Source of the DNA: Mycolicibacterium mageritense
Lineage (GTDB): Bacteria > Actinomycetota > Actinomycetes > Mycobacteriales > Mycobacteriaceae
Direction: 5' to 3'
Length of the DNA stretch: 64,000 nt
Assembly (NCBI RefSeq): GCF_010727475.1
Contig: NZ_AP022567.1
Span: 7,192,001 to 7,256,000, forward strand
Below, one piece after another: positions 14,507 through 22,993 of this stretch. Every line of letters starts with the position of its first letter. Positions within the stretch are counted from its first letter, which is position 1. Under the pieces are notes generated by a model. The model had not been told where the DNA came from. It searched no databases and saw only the letters and a program-made list of their open reading frames with translations. Position numbers and translations under genes: made by a program.

Positions 14507-16504
14507 TCAGCCCACGTTGCGGTTCCATTCGAGCCAACCGGTGCCGGTGCGGCCGTCGGCGGTGCGGACAGTTACCCACGCGCGGGGGAACTGACTGACC
14601 CGCCCGTCGGGCGCGGTCAACAGCACGGGAGCGTGCCCCTTGATGTCGACCGCCAACTCGATGTCGCCGGGCTGCAGGGTCAGGGTGGTCGCGACAGGGA
14701 GGTCGTCAGCGCCGAGGGTCTGCTGCGCTGTGACGGTCTGCAGCTCGACGAGCGGTGCGCCGGCCCGTTGTGAGTAGCCGATGCCGATCGGCGGCATGCC
14801 CGCGATCCGGATGTCCACGCCGTGCAGGTGCGTGCCGTCGTCGAGATGCAGTGCGCTCCACACCCAGTTCATCGACCACCAGTCGCGCACGCCCCAGGAA
14901 TGGTCGCGCTGGCCCGGGACCGCGTCGACGGCGTAGTGCTGCTCCCCCACGGTGACCGCGCCGGTGACCGTGCACGGGATCTCGTAGCGCGGCGTGATCC
15001 GGTACTGATACGGGGTGCCGGCAGTGGTCCAGGTCAGGTCGAGCGTGACCTCGACCGGTCGGCCGGATTCGCCGCGCAGCAGGCCCCCCGGATCGTCGTA
15101 GGACCGGCCGGTTCCGGTCGCGGTGACGCGATAGGTCCGCAACGGGGTGCCGGGCAGCAGTGCGAGTTCGATGGCCTCGCCGGTCACCGAAGACACGTCG
15201 GCCGGCAATGCGGCGTGAAAGTCGTTGAGCGCCACGGTCGGCAGTCCCGGGCCGCAGACCAGCGCGTTGATCCACGCGGTCTCCTGGTTGGGCATCAGGC
15301 CGAGCCGGACCCAGCCACCGAAACCTGCCGCGGCGTCTGCGAAGTCGAAGTACCAGCTCTCGTTCCACAATGCCTCGTCACCCGCCTGATGCGCGCCCTC
15401 GTCCGCGGCCGCAACCACCAGCGGCTCCGGAACCGCGCGCGGCGCAAGCTCATCCAGCGCACCGGTGTCCAGCACGTGGCTGCAGTGCCGGTCGAGCATC
15501 GTCATGAACATCTGATCGCCACGCTCGGTGCGTTCGACGAGCATCGACGACACGATCGCCATCATCACGCCGAAGAAGCTCTGCCGCCGCACCCCGGCGC
15601 GGACCTCGTCGAAACTCAGCGGCGCATCGGGCCCCAGCGCGGTGTGGTAGGTGCGCAGCAGCGTCTCGTAGTGCTCGCGGCGCGCCGCGACCGGCAACGC
15701 GCAGCCGATGAAATACGCGACGTCGGTCAGCGCGGGCCCCCAGGTGACTGTCTGCCAATCGATGACGGTCAGGGCGCGGTCGGCACCGGAATCGCCGAAG
15801 AGCATGTTATCCAGCCGGTAGTCGCCGTGCACCAGTCCCTGCGGCCGGCCGGGCTCGCCCTCGGCCGCCAGGTAGGCGTCGAAGCTCTCGACGAGCCGCT
15901 CACACACCCGACGCTGCTCCGGGGTGATCAGCGCACCGTAGCGGTCGGCGAACGCCGTGTAGAGACCCGAGATCATGGCCTGGTTCAGCGGGGTGTCGCG
16001 GTTGAGCCACTCGGCCTCGCTCAACGCGCTGCTACCCAGCGCCGGCCCGTGCACGCGGCCCAGTTCGGCCAGCGCCAGGGCCGCCTGTTCGGTTGTCGCA
16101 CCGCGGATCTCGTCACCTACCGCCGCGGGAGCGGCATCGCCGAGCAGCAGGTCGAACGCTCCCGTCTCGGCGTCGAACGCGGCGTGGTAGCACGGTGCGA
16201 CGGGACCGGCGGGCAGGTGCGGCGCCACATCGGTGTAGAACCGCACCTCGCGCTCGTAGAGGCCGAGCGCGAGCCCCGTCTGGCGACTGCTCGGATCGGT
16301 GGCGGCGACCTTGAGCACCACCGACGCCGGGCCCGACACTCCCTCGACGTACGTGAGCGCCACGCGGTAGCACTCGCTCATCTGGCCGGTGCCGATTCGC
16401 TCGACGCGGAATCCGGTCACCGGGGCCGTGCCGAGCGCCTCGGTGAGCCAGTCGCAGGTCAGGTCATCGGGACAGTCGAGCAGAGCGAGCGAAGTCGGGG
16501 CCAC
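14507..16504 (-). CDS. APH-type phosphotransferase fused to a hydratase-like (AttH/CrtC-like) domain
   Basis: The protein has 665 aa in two parts. Residues 1-340 are an aminoglycoside-phosphotransferase-fold kinase: an N-lobe with VVLKVA, the catalytic HGDYRLDNML around 225-234, and VIDWQT as the metal-binding DxD/DFG-like site. Residues about 370-665 contain a beta-rich domain with RDHSWGVRDWW and a WxSxxLxDGTHLHGVDIR strand, resembling the hydroxyneurosporene-synthase/AttH-like (DUF7064/7065) domains often found with such kinases. Neither substrate is known; small-molecule or lipid phosphorylation followed by a hydration or dehydration is a guess. The GTG start has no ribosome site but an extended -10 7 bp upstream. 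It may form a set with the downstream-neighbour amine oxidase, 45 bp away on the same strand. A kinase-only relative is at 44771. Confidence 0.8.
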   Translation of the reverse strand: MAPTSLALLDCPDDLTCDWLTEALGTAPVTGFRVERIGTGQMSECYRVALTYVEGVSGPASVVLKVAATDPSSRQTGLALGLYEREVRFYTDVAPHLPAGPVAPCYHAAFDAETGAFDLLLGDAAPAAVGDEIRGATTEQAALALAELGRVHGPALGSSALSEAEWLNRDTPLNQAMISGLYTAFADRYGALITPEQRRVCERLVESFDAYLAAEGEPGRPQGLVHGDYRLDNMLFGDSGADRALTVIDWQTVTWGPALTDVAYFIGCALPVAARREHYETLLRTYHTALGPDAPLSFDEVRAGVRRQSFFGVMMAIVSSMLVERTERGDQMFMTMLDRHCSHVLDTGALDELAPRAVPEPLVVAAADEGAHQAGDEALWNESWYFDFADAAAGFGGWVRLGLMPNQETAWINALVCGPGLPTVALNDFHAALPADVSSVTGEAIELALLPGTPLRTYRVTATGTGRSYDDPGGLLRGESGRPVEVTLDLTWTTAGTPYQYRITPRYEIPCTVTGAVTVGEQHYAVDAVPGQRDHSWGVRDWWSMNWVWSALHLDDGTHLHGVDIRIAGMPPIGIGYSQRAGAPLVELQTVTAQQTLGADDLPVATTLTLQPGDIELAVDIKGHAPVLLTAPDGRVSQFPRAWVTVRTADGRTGTGWLEWNRNVG

Positions 16505-16510
16505 ACAGGC

Positions 16511-16549
16511 AACTTAGCAGTGGGCCCGATCACACCTGACAGGTGTCAA
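16511..16549 (-). promoter_or_regulatory. Extended -10 with palindromic operator for the kinase-hydratase fusion
   Basis: On the minus strand TGcTAAGTT (TAAGTT at 16516-16511) is an extended -10 ending 6 bp before the GTG at 16504, so the message is probably leaderless. Upstream, acacct-gac-aggtgt (16532-16546) is a perfect 6-bp-arm palindrome covering the -35 region, a plausible site for a TetR- or GntR-type repressor. A TTGACA (16549-16544) overlaps it but is spaced too far (27 bp) from the -10. Confidence 0.5.
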
Positions 16550-18487
16550 CTAATGGTGGGCGGCCTTGGCGTCGGTGTGTTCGCACGCAGCAGGCGGTGT
16601 CGGTGCCACGTCGAGCGACGGGTTACGGTCGAAGAACCCGTACGGCTTGAGCCAGAACGACACCACGTCGACGGGCATCACGGGCCAGTCCTCCGGGCGG
16701 GTGATGTGATGGATGCCGAACACGTACCACAGCACCACGTCGGTGTTGTCGATCGAGCGGTTGGCTTTGGTCCATTCCCCGATGCCCGTGTCCGTCGCCG
16801 ACTGGTTGACGAATTCGCCTGCCGGCCAACGCTCCTCGGCACTGTTCGGAGTGACCCATAGCGTGTGCCCGATCACGGTGGCACGCTGGAAGATCGGCGA
16901 CGCCGGATCGAACATCGCCGGGAACGCCCCGGTGGGCACCAGCTTGTACGACGGATGCGTGCCGAGCCCGTTGGTCACGTTGGTGTTCACCACTTTCCAG
17001 GCCCGCTGCGTGGCGAAGTTGACGTCCTGCTTGCCCTCCGCCTCGGTCCGCAACGGTTCGTTGCGCACCACCAACGACAGCCCCAGCGGATTGTCCGGGC
17101 CCATCGGCTCGGCGTAGGACTCGGTCATGTACACCGTGTTGTCACTGCCGTCGATGTCGAGATCCAGTCGGGCGATCAGGAAGTGCTGATGGAACGGCGC
17201 ATACGTGCGCTCGTCGACCAGGGTGCCGTTGGGATGCGACTGGCCCGGCGCGACGGGCGTGGTCACCATGATCCCGGTGGCCCGGACCTCGCACTCGATG
17301 TTGCCGTCCTGATAGAAGCGCCAGTACACCAGATATTCGTAATTGGCGACCGTCACGTGCGACGACACCGTCAGCCTGCGCATCCGGCGCACCTCGGCGC
17401 CCGCGTCGTAATCGACGTGCTTCCACAACACGGCGTTGTCTTCCTCGTGGATGCAGACCGCGTTCTCGATGGTGTACGGCTCGCCCTTGCTGTTGTGCAG
17501 AACCGCGTCCAGATAGCGGATTTCACCCAGGCAGTCGCACCCCAGCGCCAGCGACGTGGTCATGAAACCCAGGCCCCATTCACCGATGTCGAACGCGGTC
17601 CTGCGGTAGTGGTCGACCGACGAATCGCGATAGGGCACGACCATCTCGGCGAATGACATCCGGTGCGCGACAGAACGATTCGTTTCACCGTCGCGGTACC
17701 GCACGGTGTGCAACGTCATGCCCTCGCGATGGTTGAACCCGACCCGCAGCGACCAGTTCTGCCACTGCAGCAGGTTGCCGTCGAGCGTGAACGACGGCCC
17801 CTCCGGTTGGGTGATGTTCAGCGGTTTGAGCGGTTCGCGGGTGGAGGCCGAGCGGATGCGCTCTGGAATGTGCCGGGGCACGTATTCGCCCATCACATCC
17901 GGACTTTCGGAGCTGCCGTCGTCCTCGATGCGCAGCAGTTCCATGGTGTTGAGGTCGATGACGCAGTGCAGGCCGCTGACCGGATGCGCATAAGGATTGG
18001 CACCGGGCGCGTCCTTGTACCACGTGTCCGACCAGCCGATGCGCCGGTCACGGTATTCGGGCGGCGCGACCGCATCACCGTAGGTCCAGGTGTCCATGAA
18101 GACGTTGTCCATGTCCGTAATGCCCCGTTTGGCCAGCGCGGCGATGACGTCGGGGTGGTTGCGCAACACCTCGTCGCACTCGACGAACTCGTCGACGGTG
18201 AAGTTGGCCTGTACCCCTGGCACGTGGTCGAACGTCTCGACACGGTCGTCGGTCAATGACACCGCGCCCTTGTACGTGGCGTTCTCGGCGCGGTTGAGGC
18301 AGATCACCGCGGCGCGGCGCGGTGGGGTCGGACCGCCGTCGTCGAACGCCGCCAGGTCGCTCTTGGACGGCTCGATCAGCTCCACCGAGGCGATGCGCCA
18401 GCCGTCGTCCACCCCGTGTTCACGCCGCAATATCGCTGCCACCGCGGTGAAGTCGTCGGCGGACAGCGGATCCAGAGGGTAGCTCAC
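16550..18487 (-). CDS. Copper-containing primary-amine oxidase
   Basis: The protein has 645 aa and matches the length of Arthrobacter globiformis amine oxidase. The topaquinone-forming Tyr383 is in ANYEY (N-Y-E signature), the catalytic base Asp300 in AFDIGEWG, and the copper ligands are His433 and His435 (HQHF) and His594 (HHITRPEDWP). All match the A. globiformis residues with a shift of 1-2. It oxidises primary amines to aldehydes with release of NH3 and H2O2. No signal peptide is seen, so it is probably cytosolic. GTG start at 18487. A type-B carboxylesterase lies 49 bp upstream on the same strand, and the kinase-hydratase fusion 45 bp downstream with its own promoter. Confidence 0.96.
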   Translation of the reverse strand: MSYPLDPLSADDFTAVAAILRREHGVDDGWRIASVELIEPSKSDLAAFDDGGPTPPRRAAVICLNRAENATYKGAVSLTDDRVETFDHVPGVQANFTVDEFVECDEVLRNHPDVIAALAKRGITDMDNVFMDTWTYGDAVAPPEYRDRRIGWSDTWYKDAPGANPYAHPVSGLHCVIDLNTMELLRIEDDGSSESPDVMGEYVPRHIPERIRSASTREPLKPLNITQPEGPSFTLDGNLLQWQNWSLRVGFNHREGMTLHTVRYRDGETNRSVAHRMSFAEMVVPYRDSSVDHYRRTAFDIGEWGLGFMTTSLALGCDCLGEIRYLDAVLHNSKGEPYTIENAVCIHEEDNAVLWKHVDYDAGAEVRRMRRLTVSSHVTVANYEYLVYWRFYQDGNIECEVRATGIMVTTPVAPGQSHPNGTLVDERTYAPFHQHFLIARLDLDIDGSDNTVYMTESYAEPMGPDNPLGLSLVVRNEPLRTEAEGKQDVNFATQRAWKVVNTNVTNGLGTHPSYKLVPTGAFPAMFDPASPIFQRATVIGHTLWVTPNSAEERWPAGEFVNQSATDTGIGEWTKANRSIDNTDVVLWYVFGIHHITRPEDWPVMPVDVVSFWLKPYGFFDRNPSLDVAPTPPAACEHTDAKAAHH

Positions 18488-18536
18488 GCGATCACGGAAT
18501 CACACCCGAGGGGCTTCCCGCAGCGGATCGCGCAAG

Positions 18537-20042
18537 TCAGCGCTCGGCGAGCGAAAAGCCCTCCCAGGCTCGCCGCCGCTCGGCCCTCGGGTCGTGTTCG
18601 ACACGGGATCGGCGGTCGAACACGTACACCGCGCGGCTGTCGGTGTCATACGCCGGCCATCCCGTGCCGGGGATCCCGGACCGGCTGAATTCACGCCACC
18701 GGGTCTGCACGTCCCGGGTGACCCTGCGCGCCGAGCTGCGGTCCGCGGCCGCCGCGAGCATCGAGCCGTAGCGCGTGCTGTAGGTGTCGAACACCGCGAG
18801 CAACTCCATCGCGTGCGTCGCCCCGAGGCCCGACCAGCGCAGCGTGCGGGGTGCATAGTCGTAGCGGTACACGTAAGTGGGCGCGTGCCTGCTGTGCGCC
18901 TCGGCGATCTGCCACGTCGCCGAGCCGAACGCGAAGTCCCCACCGAGCCGGACACACGCCGCGGCACTCGGATAACCCGGGTAGGCCGCGACGATCTTCT
19001 CCCGGTGCTCCGGGTCGACATCGGCGAACAGCTTCTCGATCATGGCCTCGTTGGTCGGCAGCAGCTGCAGGAACCGGGTGAACAACCGTCCCTCGTCTGC
19101 GTTGTTGCCGACGATCAACGGCAGCCGGTGGGCCGTGCCGTCGGCCATCGCCTCGACCGGATCAGCCGGCAGGAACGGGGTGCCGTGCGTCGGACCGACC
19201 GGGAACGCCCCGGGCATATCGCTCTGACCACGCCCGATGAGCGCTGCGAGAGCCTTGCCCAGTTCGGCGGGACGCAACGTCTTGACCGCGGCAGCCGGCT
19301 CGTCGGCACCCAGTAGTTCCCCGAACTTCTGCGCGAGCCTCGCGGCGGCGGGCGCCGAGCTCACCATGCCGCTGGCAGGGCTTTCCGAGATGACCCGGGC
19401 GAACAGCCCTGCGGCCGCGGGCACCGCGAGCAACGTGGCCACGGCCTGTGCCCCCGCACTCTCGCCGAAGATCGTGACGTTGTCGGGATCTCCGCCGAAC
19501 ACCGCGATGTTGTCCCGGACCCACTGCAGCGCCAGCACCAGATCGCGCAGGAACAGGTTGTCGTCGATCGGGTGGTCCCGCGTCGACAGCGACGACAACT
19601 CCATGCAGCCCAGCACGCCGAGCCGGTAGTTGACCGACACGTAGACGCAGCCGCGCCGGGCCAGCGCCGCGCCGTCGTAGATCGGCGTCGCCGAACTGCC
19701 GAGGATGTAGCCGCCGCCGTGCACGAAGAACATCACCGGCAACGGGCCTTGCTCGGCCGGCGACTCGGGCGCCACCACGTTGAGCGTCAGACAGTCTTCG
19801 CTCATCGGCTGGTATTTGCCCACCCCCATGACTGTGTAGCGCCGTTGCTGCGGCGCGCAGTAGGAGAATCCGTGGCAGTAGCGCACGCCCGGCCACGGTT
19901 GTGCGGGCTGCGGCGCGCGCAGCCGGAGTGGGCCCACCGGTGGTCGCGCGTAAGGGATCGAGCGCCATCTGTGCACGCCGTCCCGGGTGAAGCCTTCGAC
20001 GATCCCGGTGCTGATGGTTGCGCGGACGGTTCGTTCGTGCAT
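18537..20042 (-). CDS. Type-B carboxylesterase
   Basis: The protein has 501 aa. The family landmarks are the N-terminal GIVEGF and SIPYARPPVGPLR, SEDCLTLNVV (81-90), the oxyanion HGGGY (108-112), the nucleophile GESAGA with Ser195, the acidic Glu in NNADEGRLF near 305, and the catalytic His in GATHAMELL near 405. No signal peptide is visible, so it is cytosolic or exported by another route. It hydrolyses carboxylic esters or carbamates; the substrate is unknown. ATG start at 20042. It is divergent from a lipoprotein gene over a 77-bp region and is the first gene of a run with the amine oxidase, which suggests stepwise breakdown of an amine- and ester-containing compound (inference). Confidence 0.9.
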   Translation of the reverse strand: MHERTVRATISTGIVEGFTRDGVHRWRSIPYARPPVGPLRLRAPQPAQPWPGVRYCHGFSYCAPQQRRYTVMGVGKYQPMSEDCLTLNVVAPESPAEQGPLPVMFFVHGGGYILGSSATPIYDGAALARRGCVYVSVNYRLGVLGCMELSSLSTRDHPIDDNLFLRDLVLALQWVRDNIAVFGGDPDNVTIFGESAGAQAVATLLAVPAAAGLFARVISESPASGMVSSAPAAARLAQKFGELLGADEPAAAVKTLRPAELGKALAALIGRGQSDMPGAFPVGPTHGTPFLPADPVEAMADGTAHRLPLIVGNNADEGRLFTRFLQLLPTNEAMIEKLFADVDPEHREKIVAAYPGYPSAAACVRLGGDFAFGSATWQIAEAHSRHAPTYVYRYDYAPRTLRWSGLGATHAMELLAVFDTYSTRYGSMLAAAADRSSARRVTRDVQTRWREFSRSGIPGTGWPAYDTDSRAVYVFDRRSRVEHDPRAERRRAWEGFSLAER

Positions 20043-20106
20043 TAGCTGACGGTAGCGAACATCGCCCGCGCACGCCGCGCCTGGTCGCGGGCGCGTCGTG
20101 GACCGC

Positions 20107-20112
20107 TAGCCT
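20107..20112 (+). promoter_or_regulatory. -10 element for a leaderless lipoprotein transcript
   Basis: TAGCCT (TANNNT) ends 7 bp before the ATG at 20120; no Shine-Dalgarno sequence fits. Confidence 0.4.
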
Positions 20113-20119
20113 TGCGGGT

Positions 20120-20830
20120 ATGCGAATTGCCGCGAAGTTCGCGCCGGTGTTGGGGTTGATGCTGCTGGCGGCATGCTCGTCCGGAAACGACCGTCCCGCC
20201 GAATCGACCGGCCAGACCCGGTTGTCGGTTCCGACGAGCAGCGCCCACACCAGCGCGAAACCGACGACGACCACCACCTCGCCGCTGCCCACCACTGCGC
20301 CCGCCGCAGGTACCCCGATGCCGACCGTGATCCGCTGGGTCGAGGCCGGTACCGCGGCCGACCCCGAGCGGTTCCATTCGGCCACCCGGGACGGCGAGAC
20401 CACCGACGTGAGCCCCGACGTCGCGTTCGTAGGCGCTTCGGGCGCCGCGCGGTGTGCCACCGACAAACTCGTCGCGGGCCAGCTGGCGTGCCTGGTCACC
20501 GCCGACGGGCTGCCGCCGAAGCCGTCCGACGTCGAGGGCAACTGGGTGGCCAACTGGGTCGACTTCATCGGGCCGACGCTCGATGTCGGCTCTCTGCACG
20601 GCGACCCGGGTCGTTTCACCTACGGAAACGGAGCCGATTTGCCCACCGGGCAGTCACTGGCGTTCGGCGACTACCGGTGCCGCACCGACGCGACCACGCT
20701 GGTGTGCGTCAACTACGCGCACCAGTCCGGCGTGCGGATCAGCAAGGCGGGTGTCGAACCGCTGGGGTGCCTCAAACCGGTGCCGCCTCAGGTCGGGATC
20801 GGCAGGCAGTTCGGCTGCGAGCCTGCTTAA
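20120..20830 (+). CDS. Probable lipoprotein, function unknown
   Basis: The protein has 236 aa. A short charged start (MRIAAKF) and a hydrophobic core lead to the lipobox LAAC with Cys19 as the lipidation site, so it should be anchored outside the membrane after Lgt, LspA and Lnt action. Then comes a Ser/Thr/Pro-rich tether (about residues 20-65) and a globular part with four to five Cys (for instance ARCATDKL, YRCRTD, LVCVNYA, FGCEPA) that could form disulfides. I do not recognise the domain. The ATG at 20120 is chosen over an upstream in-frame start because it begins the signal peptide. The stop overlaps the ssuD stop on the other strand in a TTAA (20827-20830). Confidence 0.82.
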   Translation: MRIAAKFAPVLGLMLLAACSSGNDRPAESTGQTRLSVPTSSAHTSAKPTTTTTSPLPTTAPAAGTPMPTVIRWVEAGTAADPERFHSATRDGETTDVSPDVAFVGASGAARCATDKLVAGQLACLVTADGLPPKPSDVEGNWVANWVDFIGPTLDVGSLHGDPGRFTYGNGADLPTGQSLAFGDYRCRTDATTLVCVNYAHQSGVRISKAGVEPLGCLKPVPPQVGIGRQFGCEPA

Positions 20831-21933
20831 GCGACGCCTTTGCGGCGCAGGATCGGCAGTACGCCTTCGGCGAACCAGTACGCCTCTTCCAGGTGCGGAT
20901 AGCCGGACAGGATGAACTCGTCGAAGCCCAGCGAGTGGTACTCGTAGACGAGATTGGCGACCTCCTCGTGGCTGCCGACCAACGCGGTGCCCGCACCGCC
21001 GCGGACCAGGCCGACACCGGCCCACAGGTTGGGGTAGATCTCGAGCTTGTCGAGCCGGCCGCCGTGCAGCGCGGTCATGCGGCGCTGCCCTTCGGACTGC
21101 GATTTGGCGTGCAGTGCAGTCGCTTTCGCGATCTGATCGGGGCTCAGCTCGGAGACCAACTCATCGGCGACCGCCCAGGCCGCGGCCGAGGTGTCCCGCG
21201 AGATCGTGTGCAGCCTGATGCCGAACCGCACCGTGCGGCCGCGCTCCTCGGCCAGCGCGCGGACCCGTTGGATCTTCGCCGCGGCCGCCTGCGGCGGCTC
21301 ACCCCAGGTCAGGTACACGTCGACGTGCTCGGCCGCGATCGGCAGCGCGGCAGGTGACGACCCGCCGAAGTAGATCTGCGGCAACGGATCCGGCGGCGCG
21401 GACACCCTGGCGTCGGCGACCCGGTAGTGGCTGCCCTCGAAGTCCAGCGATTCGTCGCCGCCCTGGCGCCACAGCGTGTTCACGATGTGCAGGAATTCTC
21501 CCGTGCGCGAGTAGCGTTCGTCGTGGCTGAGCCAGTCGCCGAACCGGCGCTGCTCGACGTCGTCGCCGCCGCTGACCACGTTGAGCAGGAGCCTGCCGTC
21601 GGAGAATCGCTGAAACGTGGCAGCCTGTTGCGCGGCCAGGGTCGGCGGTACCAGGCCGGGCCGGAACGCCACGAGGAACTTCAGCCGCTCGGTCTCGGCG
21701 ATCAGCGCCGAGGTGGTCAACCACGCGTCCTCGCACCAGGTTCCGGTCGGGGTGAGCACACCTTCGTAGCCCAGCCGGTCTGCCGCGCGGGCCACCTCGG
21801 CCAGGTACCGGCGCGTGGGCGGCCGGAAGTTGTCAGGAACGTGCTGTTGTGCCGACGCGTGCGACGAACCGACGATCGAGCGGCCGTCGCCTGCGGTGGG
21901 GAGAAACCAGAAGAATCGGGCTTGAGCGGTCAA
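20827..21933 (-). CDS. ssuD: FMNH2-dependent alkanesulfonate monooxygenase
   Basis: The protein has 368 aa in the bacterial-luciferase-like TIM-barrel family. It has the SsuD-type FFWFLPTAGDG start, RLKFLVAFRPGLVPPTLAAQQAATF, GRLLLNVVSGGD and YPHLEEAYWFAEGVLP near the C-terminus. It uses reduced flavin and O2 to release sulfite from alkanesulfonates. It is the last gene of a four-gene ssu unit, 12 bp after the binding protein. The start is TTG at 21933 with aaagagg 5-6 bp upstream; no ATG or GTG fits. The flavin reductase partner (SsuE) is not in the window. FMN-dependent dialkylsulfone monooxygenases are close relatives and an alternative. Confidence 0.93.
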   Translation of the reverse strand: MTAQARFFWFLPTAGDGRSIVGSSHASAQQHVPDNFRPPTRRYLAEVARAADRLGYEGVLTPTGTWCEDAWLTTSALIAETERLKFLVAFRPGLVPPTLAAQQAATFQRFSDGRLLLNVVSGGDDVEQRRFGDWLSHDERYSRTGEFLHIVNTLWRQGGDESLDFEGSHYRVADARVSAPPDPLPQIYFGGSSPAALPIAAEHVDVYLTWGEPPQAAAAKIQRVRALAEERGRTVRFGIRLHTISRDTSAAAWAVADELVSELSPDQIAKATALHAKSQSEGQRRMTALHGGRLDKLEIYPNLWAGVGLVRGGAGTALVGSHEEVANLVYEYHSLGFDEFILSGYPHLEEAYWFAEGVLPILRRKGVA

Positions 21934-21945
21934 GACGCCTCTTTC

Positions 21946-22968
21946 CTAGTTGCGGTTGAGGTAGTACGGCCGCAGTTCGTCGGCGTAGCGGCGGTCGACG
22001 AACGACGCGAAGTCGGGTGCCGCGGCGATCTGCCCTGACTCGGCGAACAGATCGGCCATCTCCTGTTCGGACGCGACCAACGGATCGGACAGGTCGGTGG
22101 GCAGGCGCAGGCTGCGGCCCTGCGCGGTGGCCGCCACCGCGGGGTCGAGGCCGACCTCGGCCGCGTACCGCTGGACCCACTGCTCCCGGTTGGAGTTGGC
22201 CCACTGCACGGCCTTGGCGTAGCGCACCAGCAGATCGGCCAACGCGGTGTTGCGTTTGGGGTCGGCGAGCGCCGCGTCTGAGGCCACGCCGAACCCCGCG
22301 CCGTTGGTGACGCCGGTCGCGCGGGCGATGCTGCGCACCGGAAGTTCCTTCTCGGCTTGAGCCGTATAGGGATCCCACACCGCCCACACATCCACGCGGT
22401 GCTGCTTGAAGGCCGACAAGGCGTCGGCAGGTTGCAGGAACACCAGCTTCACGTCGGCAGGGGTGAGACCCGCACGGTTCAGCTGCACCAGCGTATGGCC
22501 GTGGGCCGAACTGCCTTTCGCGATCGCGATGCTCTTGCCCCGCAAGTCGGCGACCGATCGGATCGGCGAGTCGGCCGGCACCAGGATCTGGTCGCCGAAC
22601 CCGCCGCCGTCGTAGGCCGAGACCACCTTCACCTTGGCGTTGGACGCGGCGCCGAAGATCGGCGGCGTGTTGCCCGTGATCGCGAAATCGATCTTGCCCG
22701 CGGTCGCGGCCTCGATCTGCGGTGGCCCGGACGTGAACGTGGAGAACGCCACCTGGTACGGCAGACCGTCGAGCGCGCCCGCGGCTTTCAACAACGATTC
22801 CGTGCCGCCCTTCTGATCGCCGATCTGCAGTGTCACGTCGGCGAGCTCGGACAGCGGAACCGTCTCCGGTGCCGCCTGCGGCGCCGAATTGTCCTGCCGG
22901 GAAACACAACCCGCCAGCAGCCCGGCGACGAGCAACAGCACCGCAAGCACGCGGTTGGGTGTGGACAT
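21946..22968 (-). CDS. ssuA: Aliphatic sulfonate ABC transporter substrate-binding lipoprotein
   Basis: The protein has 340 aa. The signal peptide ends in the lipobox LAGC (Cys21), so it is a lipid-anchored receptor. The mature part is an NMT1/SsuA-type periplasmic-binding fold: LQIGDQKGGTESLLKAAG, a FTSGPPQIEAATAGKIDFAITGNTPP pattern (shown in pieces), and DVWAVWDPYTAQAE. It delivers sulfonates, possibly taurine-like, to SsuBC. I take ATG 22968, with gaggg close upstream; ATG 22977 (three codons earlier) is possible but lacks a ribosome site. It lies 25 bp after ssuB and 12 bp before ssuD. Confidence 0.93.
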   Translation of the reverse strand: MSTPNRVLAVLLLVAGLLAGCVSRQDNSAPQAAPETVPLSELADVTLQIGDQKGGTESLLKAAGALDGLPYQVAFSTFTSGPPQIEAATAGKIDFAITGNTPPIFGAASNAKVKVVSAYDGGGFGDQILVPADSPIRSVADLRGKSIAIAKGSSAHGHTLVQLNRAGLTPADVKLVFLQPADALSAFKQHRVDVWAVWDPYTAQAEKELPVRSIARATGVTNGAGFGVASDAALADPKRNTALADLLVRYAKAVQWANSNREQWVQRYAAEVGLDPAVAATAQGRSLRLPTDLSDPLVASEQEMADLFAESGQIAAAPDFASFVDRRYADELRPYYLNRN

Positions 22969-22993
22969 GGCCCTCATTTCGTCGTGTCGGTGC

